Positions 45,044 to 54,661 are shown, numbered from the stretch's first letter. The stretch: DNA of 64,000 nt from Xanthobacteraceae bacterium (GCA_019454205.1 CP075369.1:2046001-2110000); one strand, 5' to 3'. Translations and numbers: made by a program. The notes: a model not told the origin generated them from the sequence alone.

Positions 45044-45130
45044 ATGGTTGAAGTCTACTCTGCGCCGGAATTGGCCGGGGCTGCCTGGGCTTTGATCGCT
45101 TATTTCAGTTCCGTATGGGGTTTCCGATGA
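45044..45130 (+). CDS. Candidate 28-aa peptide coupled to the next gene
   Basis: ATG 45044 opens a frame for MVEVYSAPELAGAAWALIAY plus FSSVWGFR; its TGA overlaps the next gene's ATG as ATGA. An alternative 19-aa frame (ATG 45036, 9 bases after AAGGAG) has the better ribosome site. Either could be a translated leader for the following gene; neither is certain. Confidence 0.3.
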   Translation: MVEVYSAPELAGAAWALIAYFSSVWGFR

Positions 45131-45426
45131 CACTCCACACGAACGATGCCCGCGCCCTATTCTTTATCGGCCGGCTTTATTTCCACCCAAACGAAATCGT
45201 CAAAGATCCAAACATTCCGGTAAAGCGGAAGCGGTCGCTGCTTGCTGATTGGGCGTCGGATCGAAATTCGGTCGAGAGCAAACCCGCTCTGCGGCGCAAT
45301 CCCATCACAGGCGTGCAGTGCACCCTTGCTGAAATCATCTCCGCATTGCGGTCGCTTGATGACGACCCGCTACCGCCCCCAAGCATGCGAGCGCCACCGG
45401 CAGCGAGCTCGGTATTTGAACGTTGA
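45127..45426 (+). CDS. Conserved hypothetical protein downstream of hsp20
   Basis: A 99-residue soluble protein. The central DPNIPVKRKRSLLADWASDR and SVESKPALRR segments and the later CTLAEIISALRSLDDDP are the pattern of a family of short rhizobial hypothetical proteins. No membrane segment, proline-rich end. ATG 45127 is favoured by the ATGA overlap with the short upstream frame. Confidence 0.6.
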   Translation: MTLHTNDARALFFIGRLYFHPNEIVKDPNIPVKRKRSLLADWASDRNSVESKPALRRNPITGVQCTLAEIISALRSLDDDPLPPPSMRAPPAASSVFER

Positions 45427-45487
45427 ACCAGCTAACGGCAGCAGTCGTGAAACATACTTATGGCATCCAGTCCAGTGTACGCGTGCC

Positions 45488-45667
45488 ATGAATAATCAGC
45501 CGATTAACGAAACAGTACTCACTCGCAGGGCGAAGTCTATCTGTGGTTTCAATCAGTTTCGCGCGCTGAATAAATTCTTAGATACCGAGACGAAAATTGT
45601 TTCGACTAGCTACGTCTGCGTTAAGTGCGGGGAAAAGCGGCTCTCACTTTCTCATAACAAAACGTAG
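45488..45667 (+). CDS. Doubtful 59-aa protein with a CxxC motif
   Basis: MNNQPINETVLTRRAKSICG to YVCVKCGEKRLSLSHNKT. The CVKC pair resembles half of a zinc ribbon. No clear ribosome site before ATG 45488, so the call is weak. Confidence 0.3.
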   Translation: MNNQPINETVLTRRAKSICGFNQFRALNKFLDTETKIVSTSYVCVKCGEKRLSLSHNKT

Positions 45668-45893
45668 ACCTCCTTTCTTAGTCCTTGGGATCGGGCTTTT
45701 GATGGTGTCGACTCACTGAGCACTGCTAGCTGAGAATAGGGGTTTAGGTATGCCAATGAAGTTTGGCGATGCGATCGAGCAGAACGAAACGCGGCTAAAA
45801 GCTGTAAACTGAGCTGTAAACTACAAGAGATAGTTGGCGCCCGAAGGCCACCGACATCTCAAGCAAAGCTTTGTTTTCAAAGTAGAAAAGGTT
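45668..45893. other. Non-coding stretch before tRNA-Lys with a short direct repeat
   Basis: No convincing gene. GCTGTAAACT occurs twice in tandem (45801-45810 and 45813-45822), 12 bases apart. A 20-codon frame at 45750 ends in the repeat. Nothing else is recognised. Confidence 0.45.
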
Positions 45894-45969
45894 TGGTGGG
45901 CGCACAAGGACTCGAACCTTGGACCCGGTGATTAAGAGTCACCTGCTCTACCAACTGAGCTATGCGCCC
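45894..45969 (-). tRNA. tRNA-Lys (anticodon CTT), CCA encoded
   Basis: On the minus strand a complete cloverleaf: acceptor GGGCGCA pairing with TGCGCCC, D-arm GCTCAGTTGGTAGAGC, anticodon loop GACTCTTAATC with anticodon CTT, T-arm GGTTCGAGTCC, and an encoded CCA end. 76 bases. Confidence 0.97.
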
Positions 45970-46080
45970 GCACCAATCGGGCCGCGGAAACTGGCCCGCG
46001 GAGACGGGCGGAGATAGCAAAGCACCCCGCCCCTGTAAAGCCGTTCGCCGCCGGAAGTCGCCCCGGCGGCGAAGTTCCTG

Positions 46081-47601
46081 TTATTCCGCGAAGGCCTCTT
46101 CGCGCTTTTTCCGGATCGACGGCAGCAGCACGAGAACCAGCGCAACCAGCGACACGAAAAGCAGCGAGGCACTGATCGGGTCCCTGACGAACACGGTCGC
46201 GTCGCCGAAGGAGAGCTGCATCGCCCGGACGAAATACTGCTCCATCAGGCGCCCGATAACGAACCCGAGCAGCAACGGCGCCGGTTCGCATTCCAGCTTG
46301 AACAGGATGTAACCGATCACCCCGCAGGCGGCCATCGTATGGACGTCGAACGGATTGTTGCTGACCGAGTAAACGCCGATGCAGCAGATGGTCACGATGC
46401 CGGGGAACAGCAGCCGGTACGGAATGGTGAGGAACTTCACCCACATGCCGATCAGCGGCAGGTTCAGCACCAACAGCATGAAATTGCCGATCCACATCGA
46501 CGTCACCACGCCCCAGAACAGATCCGGCTTGTCGGTGACGAGCGTCGGCCCCGGCACGATGCGGTGAATGATGAGCGCGCCGAGCATCAGCGCCATCACC
46601 GGGTTGGACGGAATGCCGAGCGTCAGCATCGGGATGAAGGAAACCTGCGCGCCGGCATTGTTCGCCGACTCCGGCGCTGCGACGCCGGCCAGTTTGCCCT
46701 TGCCGAATTCCTGCGGCGTCTTGGAAATCCGCTTCTCCAGCGAATAGGCCGCGAAGGCGCCAAGGATCGCGCCGCCGCCGGGCAAGATGCCGAGCATGGA
46801 GCCGACCGTGGTGCCGCGCAGGATCGGCGGGATCATTTCCTTCAGTTCCGCCTTGGTCGGGATCAGGTCGAGGAAACGCGACTTGATGGCCTGACGCTGC
46901 TCTTCGTCCTCCAGGTTCCGGATGATCTCGCCGATGCCGAAAATACCCATCGACAGCGCAACGAAATCGAAGCCGTCGAAAAACTCCGGGTTATCGAAGG
47001 TGAAGCGAGGCTGCCCGGATTCGCTGGGGCCTACCATCGCAACCAGCAAGCCGAGCACGATCATTGCCAACGCTTTCAGTAGCGAGCCTTGTGCCAGCAC
47101 GACTGCCGCAACGAACCCCATCACCATCAGCGAGAAATAATCCGCTGGAGAGAATTTCAACGCGGCGGAAGCTAGGATGGGCGCGAACCCGACGATCAGG
47201 AACGTCGCGATCGTGCCCGCGAAGAACGAACCCACGGCCGAGGTGAACAGTGCAAGGCCAGCCTTGCCCTTCTTCGCCATCTGGTGACCGTCGAGCGCAG
47301 TTACGACCGACGAGGTCTCGCCCGGCAGGTTGATCAGGATCGCCGTAGTAGAGCCGCCATACTGCGCGCCGTAATAGATGCCCGAGAGCATGATGAGCGC
47401 GGAAACCGGGTCGAGCTTGAACGTAATCGGCAGCAGCAGCGCGATTGTCGCGATGGGTCCGAGGCCCGGCAACACGCCGATCGCGGTGCCAAGAAGCACA
47501 CCCACGAAACAATAGAAGAGATTATCCAGCGTGAACGCGTGCCCAAAGCCGAGCGCGAGGTTCGAGCCGACGTCGCTGAAGAAGCCTGCGAGAAGATCCA
47601 T
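46081..47601 (-). CDS. tctA: Tripartite tricarboxylate transporter large permease TctA
   Basis: A 506-residue inner-membrane protein with about 11-12 helices. Family motifs are GVLPGLGPIATIALLLP, GIYYGAQYGGSTTAILINLPGE near residue 60-80 and LPGGGAILGAFAAYSLEKRI in the second repeat, plus PESANNAGAQVSFIPMLTLGIP. It transports a carboxylate with the small permease TctB and the binding protein TctC. It starts 15 bases after tctB. Confidence 0.94.
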   Translation of the reverse strand: MDLLAGFFSDVGSNLALGFGHAFTLDNLFYCFVGVLLGTAIGVLPGLGPIATIALLLPITFKLDPVSALIMLSGIYYGAQYGGSTTAILINLPGETSSVVTALDGHQMAKKGKAGLALFTSAVGSFFAGTIATFLIVGFAPILASAALKFSPADYFSLMVMGFVAAVVLAQGSLLKALAMIVLGLLVAMVGPSESGQPRFTFDNPEFFDGFDFVALSMGIFGIGEIIRNLEDEEQRQAIKSRFLDLIPTKAELKEMIPPILRGTTVGSMLGILPGGGAILGAFAAYSLEKRISKTPQEFGKGKLAGVAAPESANNAGAQVSFIPMLTLGIPSNPVMALMLGALIIHRIVPGPTLVTDKPDLFWGVVTSMWIGNFMLLVLNLPLIGMWVKFLTIPYRLLFPGIVTICCIGVYSVSNNPFDVHTMAACGVIGYILFKLECEPAPLLLGFVIGRLMEQYFVRAMQLSFGDATVFVRDPISASLLFVSLVALVLVLLPSIRKKREEAFAE

Positions 47602-47616
47602 GTTCGCTCTCCTCGC

Positions 47617-48303
47617 TCAGTAGCAATAAGGAATGGATTCGCCGGCGATGCCCATCGAGGTCAGCGCAATGCGCAACCACGATCCGCAAAGGGCAATCGG
47701 CAACCCAAGTCCCCAGATGAAGATGAGCCAGGAAAAGACCGTCAGCACAACTGCCGTAACCAAGGCCGAAGTCAGGCTCCATTTCTGGCTCGCCATGCAG
47801 CTCACGAAAGCTGTCGTGAAGATAGCCGGCACGAAGCCGAGGCCCTTGATCGTCGCGCCGAAGAAGACGGTCATTCCGGTCACGATAATCAACCCTCGCC
47901 AGGGTACCGCGCCGAGCGGCTCACCCTTGGTGCGCAAACCGTTCATCAAAATGATCAACGAGAATACGAATAACAGTCCGAGCAGCATCAACGGGAAGAA
48001 GCGCGGGCCGGGACGCGCGACGCGACCCAGCGGCAGTTCGAACATGCCCGCGGCGAATACGCCGCAAACCGCCAGCAAAAGAACGCCGGTGTAAAAATCC
48101 TTGGGGTTGGCGACACCGTTCACACCACCTGCTTGGCGGATGATGAAGAATGCAACCGCGGAAAACACCACCGCAATCGTAAGGAGCCACGGCAACGCGA
48201 TGCCTTGCCCGCGAAGATAAAAAAGAATTCCCACCAGCGCGGCGCCGGCGATCGACACCGCGACTGTCGGGATGTGAAAGGAATTTCTGACTTCGCTGGA
48301 CAT
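47617..48303 (-). CDS. tctB: Tripartite tricarboxylate transporter small permease TctB
   Basis: A 228-residue membrane protein with four to five helices (TVAVSIAGAALVGILFYLRG, RFFPLMLLGLLFVFSLIILM, LVTAVVLTVFSWLIFIWGLG), matching TctB. The GPRFFPLMLLGLL segment is typical. ATG 48303 is preceded by GGGGGCGG; the longer frame overlaps tctC and has no support. Confidence 0.88.
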   Translation of the reverse strand: MSSEVRNSFHIPTVAVSIAGAALVGILFYLRGQGIALPWLLTIAVVFSAVAFFIIRQAGGVNGVANPKDFYTGVLLLAVCGVFAAGMFELPLGRVARPGPRFFPLMLLGLLFVFSLIILMNGLRTKGEPLGAVPWRGLIIVTGMTVFFGATIKGLGFVPAIFTTAFVSCMASQKWSLTSALVTAVVLTVFSWLIFIWGLGLPIALCGSWLRIALTSMGIAGESIPYCY

Positions 48304-48325
48304 GATGTCCGCCCCCAATTTGCAA

Positions 48326-48358
48326 ATCGGCCGGGCGCTTGTTTGCGCTCCGGCCGAT
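48326..48358 (-). other. Hairpin between tctC and tctB
   Basis: ATCGGCCGG with CCGGCCGAT, extended by GCGC pairs, forms a stem with a short loop in the 80-base gap after the binding-protein gene. It is likely a stability or partial-termination element favouring tctC. Confidence 0.6.
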
Positions 48359-48383
48359 CTTTCTTGTTCTTTTCTGTATCCGC

Positions 48384-49355
48384 TTAGTCGGCGAACTGGC
48401 CGGCCGCTTCGATCAGCGGCTTCCATTTCGCGATTTCAGCGGCGAGCTTCGCTTTCAGAGCGGCGCCCGTCGCCTGATTCTGCGGTACCGGCTCGGTGCC
48501 GAGGTCGGCGAAAGCCGAAATCACTTTCGGATCCTTCAATGCCGCCTGCAGCGCCTTCTCAAGCTTGTCGAGGACATCCTTCGGCGTGCCCTTCGGCGCG
48601 TAAACGCCGTGCCACACCGCGACCTCGAAGCCCTTGAGACCGGCCTCGTCGAGCGTCGGAATATCCGGCAGGTTCTTCACACGGGCCTTGGTGGTGACGC
48701 CATACGCCTTCACCTTGCCGCCCTTGATCTGGCCGGTGGTGTTGGTGGTCTGGTCGCACATAAGGTCGACGTGACCGCCGAGAACGTCGTTCATCGCCGG
48801 GCCGGTGCCGTTATAGTTCACGGTGTTGAGCTGCTGCTTCACCGCGGCCTGGAACAGCATGCCGCAAAGATGCGACGCCGAACCGATGCCCGCGTTCGCG
48901 TAGGAAGTCTTCTCTTTCGTCTTCGCGATGTATTCGAGCACGCCCTTGAAGTCTTTCGCTTCGAAGTTGGGACGCGCGATCAGCGACATCGGAGCATCGG
49001 TGACCAGACCGATGTATTCGAAGTCTTCAAGCGGCTTGTACGCGAGCTTGCGATAAAGCGTCGGCGCCGTGGACATGCCGATGTGGTGAAGCAGAATCGT
49101 GTAACCGTCCGGCGCTGCCTTTACGAGCAGGCCCGGTGCGCGCGTACCGCCTGCACCGGCCGCGTTTTCGATCACGATCTGCTGGCCGAGCGTCTTGGTC
49201 ATCGACTCCGCGATGAGACGGCCGACGGTGTCGGTCGGGCCACCCGCCGCGAACGGGATCAGCATGGTGATCGTACGGGCTGGATAGTTCTGTGCCTGGG
49301 CACCGGATACGCCGAGCGCGATAATTCCCGCGGCGGCGAGTAGCCACTTACGCAT
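48384..49355 (-). CDS. tctC: Tripartite tricarboxylate transporter binding protein TctC (Bug family)
   Basis: A 323-residue periplasmic binding protein with a Sec signal (MRKWLLAAAGIIALGVSG, cleavage near AQA-Q). Bug-family motifs are visible: ITMLIPFAAGGPTDTVGRLIAE, GAGGTRAPGLLVKAAPDGYT, SYANAGIGSASHLCG and GTPKDVLDKLEKAL. It captures a carboxylate; ligand unknown. First gene of the tctCBA operon. Confidence 0.93.
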   Translation of the reverse strand: MRKWLLAAAGIIALGVSGAQAQNYPARTITMLIPFAAGGPTDTVGRLIAESMTKTLGQQIVIENAAGAGGTRAPGLLVKAAPDGYTILLHHIGMSTAPTLYRKLAYKPLEDFEYIGLVTDAPMSLIARPNFEAKDFKGVLEYIAKTKEKTSYANAGIGSASHLCGMLFQAAVKQQLNTVNYNGTGPAMNDVLGGHVDLMCDQTTNTTGQIKGGKVKAYGVTTKARVKNLPDIPTLDEAGLKGFEVAVWHGVYAPKGTPKDVLDKLEKALQAALKDPKVISAFADLGTEPVPQNQATGAALKAKLAAEIAKWKPLIEAAGQFAD

Positions 49356-49667
49356 TCGTTTTCCTCCCTAGGGGCATTTCAGGCGCCCTGTTTTCATTGC
49401 GCGATCCGGCCATCCGGACCGCGGACTTCAAGAAGAGATAGCCACCATTTGCACGCAGTCCCCGTCAAGCCGAAAAGCAGACGTGCGGCATTAACCCCTC
49501 GCTAGTGCAGCATTTTTCCTTTGTCTGCCGCCTGCTTACCGTAAATCAATCAGAGGCGCGTTTGACACCGGAAACTAACAGGAATACTCCCTCCATAATC
49601 TGCGAGCGAATGTTCATTCGCTTTTACCGCAGGGCACAAACTGCTTGGGCCGGAGCAAATCCAGCGT
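49356..49667. other. Divergent intergenic region between tctC and the TetR gene
   Basis: About 310 bases without a gene. It should hold both promoters. TGCGAGCGAATGTTCATTCGC near 49600-49621 contains GCGAATG and CATTCGC arms, an inverted repeat just upstream of the TetR gene and a plausible TetR-family operator. Confidence 0.5.
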
Positions 49668-50330
49668 ATGAAACGCCCCAACTCCAGACTTCAAATGGAC
49701 CGCCGTAGCGAGATTCTGGCGGCTGCCCACCGCTGCTTTGCCCGCAGCGGTTTTCACGGCGCCTCGATGCAGGAAATCTGCGCCGAGGCTGGCATGAGTC
49801 CGGGCAGCGTGTACCGCTACTTCCCATCGAAGGAAGGGATCATCGCCGGCATCGCCGAGCAGGACCGCGCGGACACCGTCGAACAATTCCGCGCCATCGA
49901 ACAGGCTCCTGATTTCTTCGCGGCGCTGGCCGAAGCTGCGCGCCACTACATCATCGAACAATCCACCGACGAGATTTGTCTCCAGTCCGAGATCAAGGCC
50001 GAAAGCCGCCGCAATCCGGAGATCGCGAAAATCTACGCAACCATCGAGGAGACGGTGAAGAACGGTCTCCTCAACATGCTGCGCAGCGCGCAAACGCGCG
50101 GCGACATCGCCGCTTCGCTCGATCTGGAAGTCGCCGCGACCATGCTGATGGCTCTTGTCGATGGTCTCTACTGGCGGCGGGCCATTGATCCGGATTTCGA
50201 TGCGGAAAGCGTGCTCCCCACCCTGCTCGCCGTCGTTCATTTCATGCTGACGCAGCCCGAAGCCGCGGCGGCAAAGCAACATATCGCCACGCATAAGCGC
50301 ACGGCCGAGGAGTCTCCCCATGCACGGTAA
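49668..50330 (+). CDS. TetR/AcrR-family repressor of the RND operon
   Basis: A 220-residue TetR regulator with N-terminal helix-turn-helix MQEICAEAGMSPGSVYRYFPSKEGIIAGI (about residues 34-62) and a helical ligand-binding domain. It overlaps the adaptor gene of the RND efflux pump by 11 bases, so it most likely represses its own operon. An inverted repeat GCGAATG-CATTCGC lies about 50 bases upstream. Confidence 0.87.
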   Translation: MKRPNSRLQMDRRSEILAAAHRCFARSGFHGASMQEICAEAGMSPGSVYRYFPSKEGIIAGIAEQDRADTVEQFRAIEQAPDFFAALAEAARHYIIEQSTDEICLQSEIKAESRRNPEIAKIYATIEETVKNGLLNMLRSAQTRGDIAASLDLEVAATMLMALVDGLYWRRAIDPDFDAESVLPTLLAVVHFMLTQPEAAAAKQHIATHKRTAEESPHAR

Positions 50331-51537
50331 TGTCCAGCGCACCCGCAAGCGGATCGAACATGCGCTTCACGGCTTCACGCGGCGTCTCGCGCCATGGCGG
50401 AAACGCGCGGAACAACTCTACGAAAAGAGTCCGCTGAAGGGCGGCAAGCTCGCCGCGGTCGTGCTGGCGCTTCTCGCAGTGTTGTGGATCGGTTCGGGCA
50501 TTATCTTCCCGCACCATCCGGCGGCCGAGCAGAACGTAGCGGTACAAAACAACAAGAAATTCCGTGTCGGTTTCCTTGAGACACAGCTTAAGCGTCACCA
50601 GCCAAGGTTGGCCTTGTCGGGCCGCACCGAAGCCGACAAGAAGGTCGCCATCGTCGCGAGAACGCAGGCGATCATCACCGAGCTTCGCGTGAAGCGCGGC
50701 GACCGCGTGAAACAGGGCGATATCATCGCCGTGCTCACCGATGATGGACGTAACGCGCAGTTGCAGCAGGCGCGCGCGCTCGTCCAGCAGCGCAAGGCGG
50801 AATACGAAGCGCGCATGCAGCTGATCGAGAAAGGCAACCTGCCTAAGCTCGATGCCAACACCATCGCGGCGCAGTTACGCGCGGCAGAAGCAGCGCTGGC
50901 ACAGGCCGAAGCCGAGATCGAGCGCATCCGCATTACCGCGCCGTGGGACGGCGTGGTCGATCAGGTCTCGGCAGAACAGGGACAGTTCCTGATGTTGATG
51001 CCGAACATGGGTCAGGGCGCGGGCGGCAACGAAATCGCGCGCATGATCTCCCTCGATCCCCTCCTCATTATCGTCGAGGTTTCCGAGCGCAAGCTCAGCG
51101 GCGTACAACTAGGCGAGACTGCGGAAATCCGCCTCGTCAGCGGCGAGCGCGTGAAAGGCCGCGTGCGCTACATCGCGAAAAGCGCGAGCCAGACCACCCG
51201 CACCTACCGCGTGGACGTCGAAATCCCGAATCCCGATAACAAGATTCCCGACGGCATCACCGCGGAAGTCCTGATCAATCTCGCACCCGTCGATGCAACC
51301 AAGGTGCCGCGCTCCGCGCTGGTGTTTTCCACCACCGGACGCCTCGGCGTCCGCGTCGTCGAGCAGGACGGCAAGGTCGTCTTTATTCCGGTCGAGATCG
51401 CCGATGACGAACAGCAATCCATGTGGGTCACAGGTATTCCCGACAAGGCACGGGTGATCGTACAGGGTCAGGACTTCGTGCGCGAAGACCAGATCGTCGA
51501 GGCCGTCCCGGCCGAACAGCAATCGGCACAGCGGTAA
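50320..51537 (+). CDS. RND efflux periplasmic adaptor (HlyD/AcrA type)
   Basis: A 405-residue membrane-fusion protein: an N-terminal anchoring helix (AAVVLALLAVLWIGSGIIFP), lipoyl halves (IITELRVKRGDRVKQGDIIAVLTDDGRN and ITAPWDGVVDQVSAEQGQF) around a coiled-coil hairpin, then beta-barrel and membrane-proximal domains (KVPRSALVFSTTGRLGVRV). It links the inner-membrane pump downstream to an outer-membrane channel not encoded here. An unusually long N-terminal cytoplasmic part of about 45 residues precedes the helix. Confidence 0.88.
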   Translation: MHGNVQRTRKRIEHALHGFTRRLAPWRKRAEQLYEKSPLKGGKLAAVVLALLAVLWIGSGIIFPHHPAAEQNVAVQNNKKFRVGFLETQLKRHQPRLALSGRTEADKKVAIVARTQAIITELRVKRGDRVKQGDIIAVLTDDGRNAQLQQARALVQQRKAEYEARMQLIEKGNLPKLDANTIAAQLRAAEAALAQAEAEIERIRITAPWDGVVDQVSAEQGQFLMLMPNMGQGAGGNEIARMISLDPLLIIVEVSERKLSGVQLGETAEIRLVSGERVKGRVRYIAKSASQTTRTYRVDVEIPNPDNKIPDGITAEVLINLAPVDATKVPRSALVFSTTGRLGVRVVEQDGKVVFIPVEIADDEQQSMWVTGIPDKARVIVQGQDFVREDQIVEAVPAEQQSAQR

Positions 51538-51543
51538 ACCGCG

Positions 51544-54500
51544 ATGAACCCCGTCGATTTTGCCATCACCCGCTCGCGGCTCACCATCGCGACGCTGATC
51601 TTCCTGCTGCTCGCAGGTGCCGTTGCCTATGTGCGCATCGCGAAGGAAGCCGAACCGGACATCAAGATTCCAATCGTCTATGTGCAGCTTTCCCAGCGCG
51701 GCATCAGTCCGGAAGACGCCGAACGCCTGTTGCTCCGCCCGGTCGAAACCAAGCTGAAATCCGTCAGCAACGTGAAAGAGATGCGCTCCACCGCCTTTGA
51801 AGGCGGCGGCTATGTGCTGCTCGAATTCGTCGCAGGCTTCGATTCCAAGGCAGCGCTCGCCGACGTGCGCGCCAAGGTGGACGAAGCCAAACGCGACATG
51901 CCGCAAGGCATGGACGAACCGCTGGTGCAGGAGGTGAACCTCTCGCTCTATCCGGTTATCGTGATTGCACTCTCCGGCGACGTGCCGGAGCGCACGCTGC
52001 TGCGCATCGCACGCGGCGCAAAAAACGCCATCGAACAGACGCCCGGCGTACTCTCCGCCGAACTGCGCGGCGCGCGCGACGAAGTGGTCGAGATCATCGC
52101 CAGCCCGGCGCTGATGAAAAGCTACGGCGTTTCGCTCGATAACCTGATCGGCGTCACGCGCAATTCGAACAGTCTCGTCGCTGCCGGCGCGCTGGAAGGC
52201 GAGACCGGGCGCTTCGCCGTGAAGGTGCCTTCGCTGATCGAGCGGCCGGAGGATGTTCTTACGATTCCCGTCGTGGCCACGGCTGGCGCCAACGTCATCC
52301 TCGGCGACATCGCGGACATAAGACCGACCTTCAAGGACGCGACTACCATCACCCGCGTGAACGGCCAGCGCGCCATGACCATCGAGGTCTCGAAGCGCAC
52401 CGGCGAAAACCTGATCGCAACCGTAGATGCAGTGAAGAAGGTTGTCGCCGAGCTACAGAAGACATGGCCCGACGCGGTGCAGGTCTCCTATACGCAGGAT
52501 AAATCCAAGCTTATCCGGCAGATGCTCGCCGACTTGCAGAACGCGGTCGCGACCGCGGTGCTGCTGGTTACCGTTATCATCCTGTTCGCACTTGGCCCAC
52601 GCGCCTCGTTCTTCATCGGCATCGCGATCCCCGCCTCCTTCCTCTCCGGCGTGCTCGGCCTTTACCTCGCGGGCCTCACCATCAACATCGTGGTGCTGTT
52701 CTCGCTGATCCTCGCGGTCGGCATGTTGGTGGACGACGCCATCATCGTCTCCGAATTTGCCGAACGGCGCATGTCCGAGGGCATGCACCCGCGCGAGGCC
52801 TATTCGCTTGCCGCCAAGCGCATGGCGGGTCCGGTGATCTCCGCGACGCTGACCCGCATCGCCGCATTCTCCCCGCTCCTGTTCTGGCCCGGCGTGGTCG
52901 GCGAGTTCATGAAGTATCTGCCGATCACGCTGATCGCGACGCTATCCGCTTCGCTTGTAGTTGCGTTGTTCTTCACGCCGACGCTGGGCGCGCTGCTCGG
53001 CCGCGCCTCTCCCGTCCCGCACGACGACCGTGTGTCGGACAAGGGCTGGTACATGCAGCTCGTGAAGCGTGCGGTCGCGCGCCCCGGCGCGACGATCATG
53101 ATCGCCATCGGCGTGCTGATCGTGGTGCAGCAGGCGTACAGCCACTTCGGACGCGGCGTGGAGTTCTTCCCCGACGTGGAGCCGGATTTCGGTCAGGTCG
53201 TGATCCACGGCCGCGGCAACCTCTCCATCGACGAGAAGGACCAGGTGATGAAGCTGGTCGAGGCCCGCGTGCTGAAATTCCCCGGCCTCGCCACTGTCTA
53301 TTCGCGTGTAGGCGAACAACCGCGAGGCACCGACGAACTCTCCGAAGACACCATCGGCGTTCTCCAGTTTGAATTCGCCGACTGGAAGACCCGCCCCAAG
53401 GCGCGCGAGATCATGGACGCGATGCGGCAGGCAACCGCCGACATTCCCGGCGTGCTGATCGAGGTCACCGCACCGCGCGCAGGCCCGCCCACCGGCAAGC
53501 CGGTGCAGGTCCAGCTTTCCGCACTGAACCCCGATCTGCTGCCCGCCGCCGCGCAGAAGGTCGCCGCGATCCTCGCGAAGCGTCAGGACATTCGCGATCT
53601 GGATGACGGCCTGCCCTTGCCCGGCATCGACTGGACCATCCAGGTGAACAAGGCCCTCGCCGCGCAATACGGCGCCAGCCCTGCGACGGTCGGCAACGCC
53701 GTGCAACTCGTCACCAACGGCCTGAAGATCACCGACTACCGCCCCGCGGAGTCTGATAAACCGGTCGACATTATCATCCGCTTCCCGCACGAGCGCCGCT
53801 CGCTGCAGGAGATCGACGAACTGCGCGCGCAAACCACGGCCGGTTATGTGCCGCTCGGCAACTTTGTTGAGCGCGTGCCACAAAAGCGCGTCGGCTACAT
53901 CAAGCGCGTCAACGGCAACCGCGTGATGACCGTGCAGTCGAATATCGCGGCGCATGTGCAGGCCGCCACCGTGCAGCAGGAAATCGCCGCCGAATTGCAG
54001 AAGACATCGCTCGGCGAAGGCGTGTTGTGGAAGATGAAAGGCGAGGACGAAGAACGCGAGAAGGCCAGCGCATTCCTCGTCACCGCATTCCTAACCGCCA
54101 TCTTCCTGATCTTCACGATCCTGCTTGCGCAGTTCAACAAAATCACCTCGGTGTTCGTGGTGCTCACCGCGGTCGTGCTCTCCACCTTCGGCGTAATGCT
54201 TGGCTTCATGCTGATGGGCCAACCGTTCGGCGTGGTCATGGGCGGCATCGGCGTGATCGCGAATGCGGGCGTGATCGTGAACAACAACATCGTGCTGATC
54301 GACACCTACGACCGGCTGCGGCGCGAAGGCATGGAAGCCTACGAGGCAATCCTGCTCACCTGCCGCGAACGTGCCCGCCCCGTCGTGCTGACCGCCGTCG
54401 CGGCCATCCTCGGCGTGCTGCCCATCGCCTTCGGCGTGAACCTCGACTTCGTATTGCGCGAAGTCGCGATCGGCGCGCCTGCGACGCAGTGGTGGATCAA

Positions 54501-54660
54501 TCTCTCCACGGCAATCGTGTTCGGTCTCGGCTTTGCGACGATCCTGACCCTCGTGGTTACACCCGCGATGCTCATGGGCATCGAGCAGATGGCGCAGTGG
54601 CGCAAACGCCGCTTTGGGGAAAAGAAATCGCACGGCACGAAAATCGTGCCTGCGGAATAA
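51544..54660 (+). CDS. RND-family multidrug efflux transporter
   Basis: A 1038-residue resistance-nodulation-division pump, full length, with 12 helices and two large periplasmic loops. N-terminal FAITRSRLTIATLIFLLLAG, helix-4 acidic pair in ILAVGMLVDDAIIVSEF (proton relay) and the C-terminal duplicated membrane half (GVIANAGVIVNNNIVLIDTYDRLR) are visible. Starts 6 bases after the adaptor. Substrates unknown. Confidence 0.92.
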   Translation: MNPVDFAITRSRLTIATLIFLLLAGAVAYVRIAKEAEPDIKIPIVYVQLSQRGISPEDAERLLLRPVETKLKSVSNVKEMRSTAFEGGGYVLLEFVAGFDSKAALADVRAKVDEAKRDMPQGMDEPLVQEVNLSLYPVIVIALSGDVPERTLLRIARGAKNAIEQTPGVLSAELRGARDEVVEIIASPALMKSYGVSLDNLIGVTRNSNSLVAAGALEGETGRFAVKVPSLIERPEDVLTIPVVATAGANVILGDIADIRPTFKDATTITRVNGQRAMTIEVSKRTGENLIATVDAVKKVVAELQKTWPDAVQVSYTQDKSKLIRQMLADLQNAVATAVLLVTVIILFALGPRASFFIGIAIPASFLSGVLGLYLAGLTINIVVLFSLILAVGMLVDDAIIVSEFAERRMSEGMHPREAYSLAAKRMAGPVISATLTRIAAFSPLLFWPGVVGEFMKYLPITLIATLSASLVVALFFTPTLGALLGRASPVPHDDRVSDKGWYMQLVKRAVARPGATIMIAIGVLIVVQQAYSHFGRGVEFFPDVEPDFGQVVIHGRGNLSIDEKDQVMKLVEARVLKFPGLATVYSRVGEQPRGTDELSEDTIGVLQFEFADWKTRPKAREIMDAMRQATADIPGVLIEVTAPRAGPPTGKPVQVQLSALNPDLLPAAAQKVAAILAKRQDIRDLDDGLPLPGIDWTIQVNKALAAQYGASPATVGNAVQLVTNGLKITDYRPAESDKPVDIIIRFPHERRSLQEIDELRAQTTAGYVPLGNFVERVPQKRVGYIKRVNGNRVMTVQSNIAAHVQAATVQQEIAAELQKTSLGEGVLWKMKGEDEEREKASAFLVTAFLTAIFLIFTILLAQFNKITSVFVVLTAVVLSTFGVMLGFMLMGQPFGVVMGGIGVIANAGVIVNNNIVLIDTYDRLRREGMEAYEAILLTCRERARPVVLTAVAAILGVLPIAFGVNLDFVLREVAIGAPATQWWINLSTAIVFGLGFATILTLVVTPAMLMGIEQMAQWRKRRFGEKKSHGTKIVPAE

Positions 54661-54661
54661 A

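Noticed and set aside
45242..45667. 141-codon open frame downstream of hsp20
   Set aside because: Its first half overlaps the better supported 99-aa gene in another frame; only the last 59 codons are kept as a doubtful call.
45894..45969. tRNA-Lys as an integration site of a genomic island
   Set aside because: I found no second copy of the tRNA 3' end, no integrase and no mobility gene in the window; the stress genes beside it are typical chromosomal ones.
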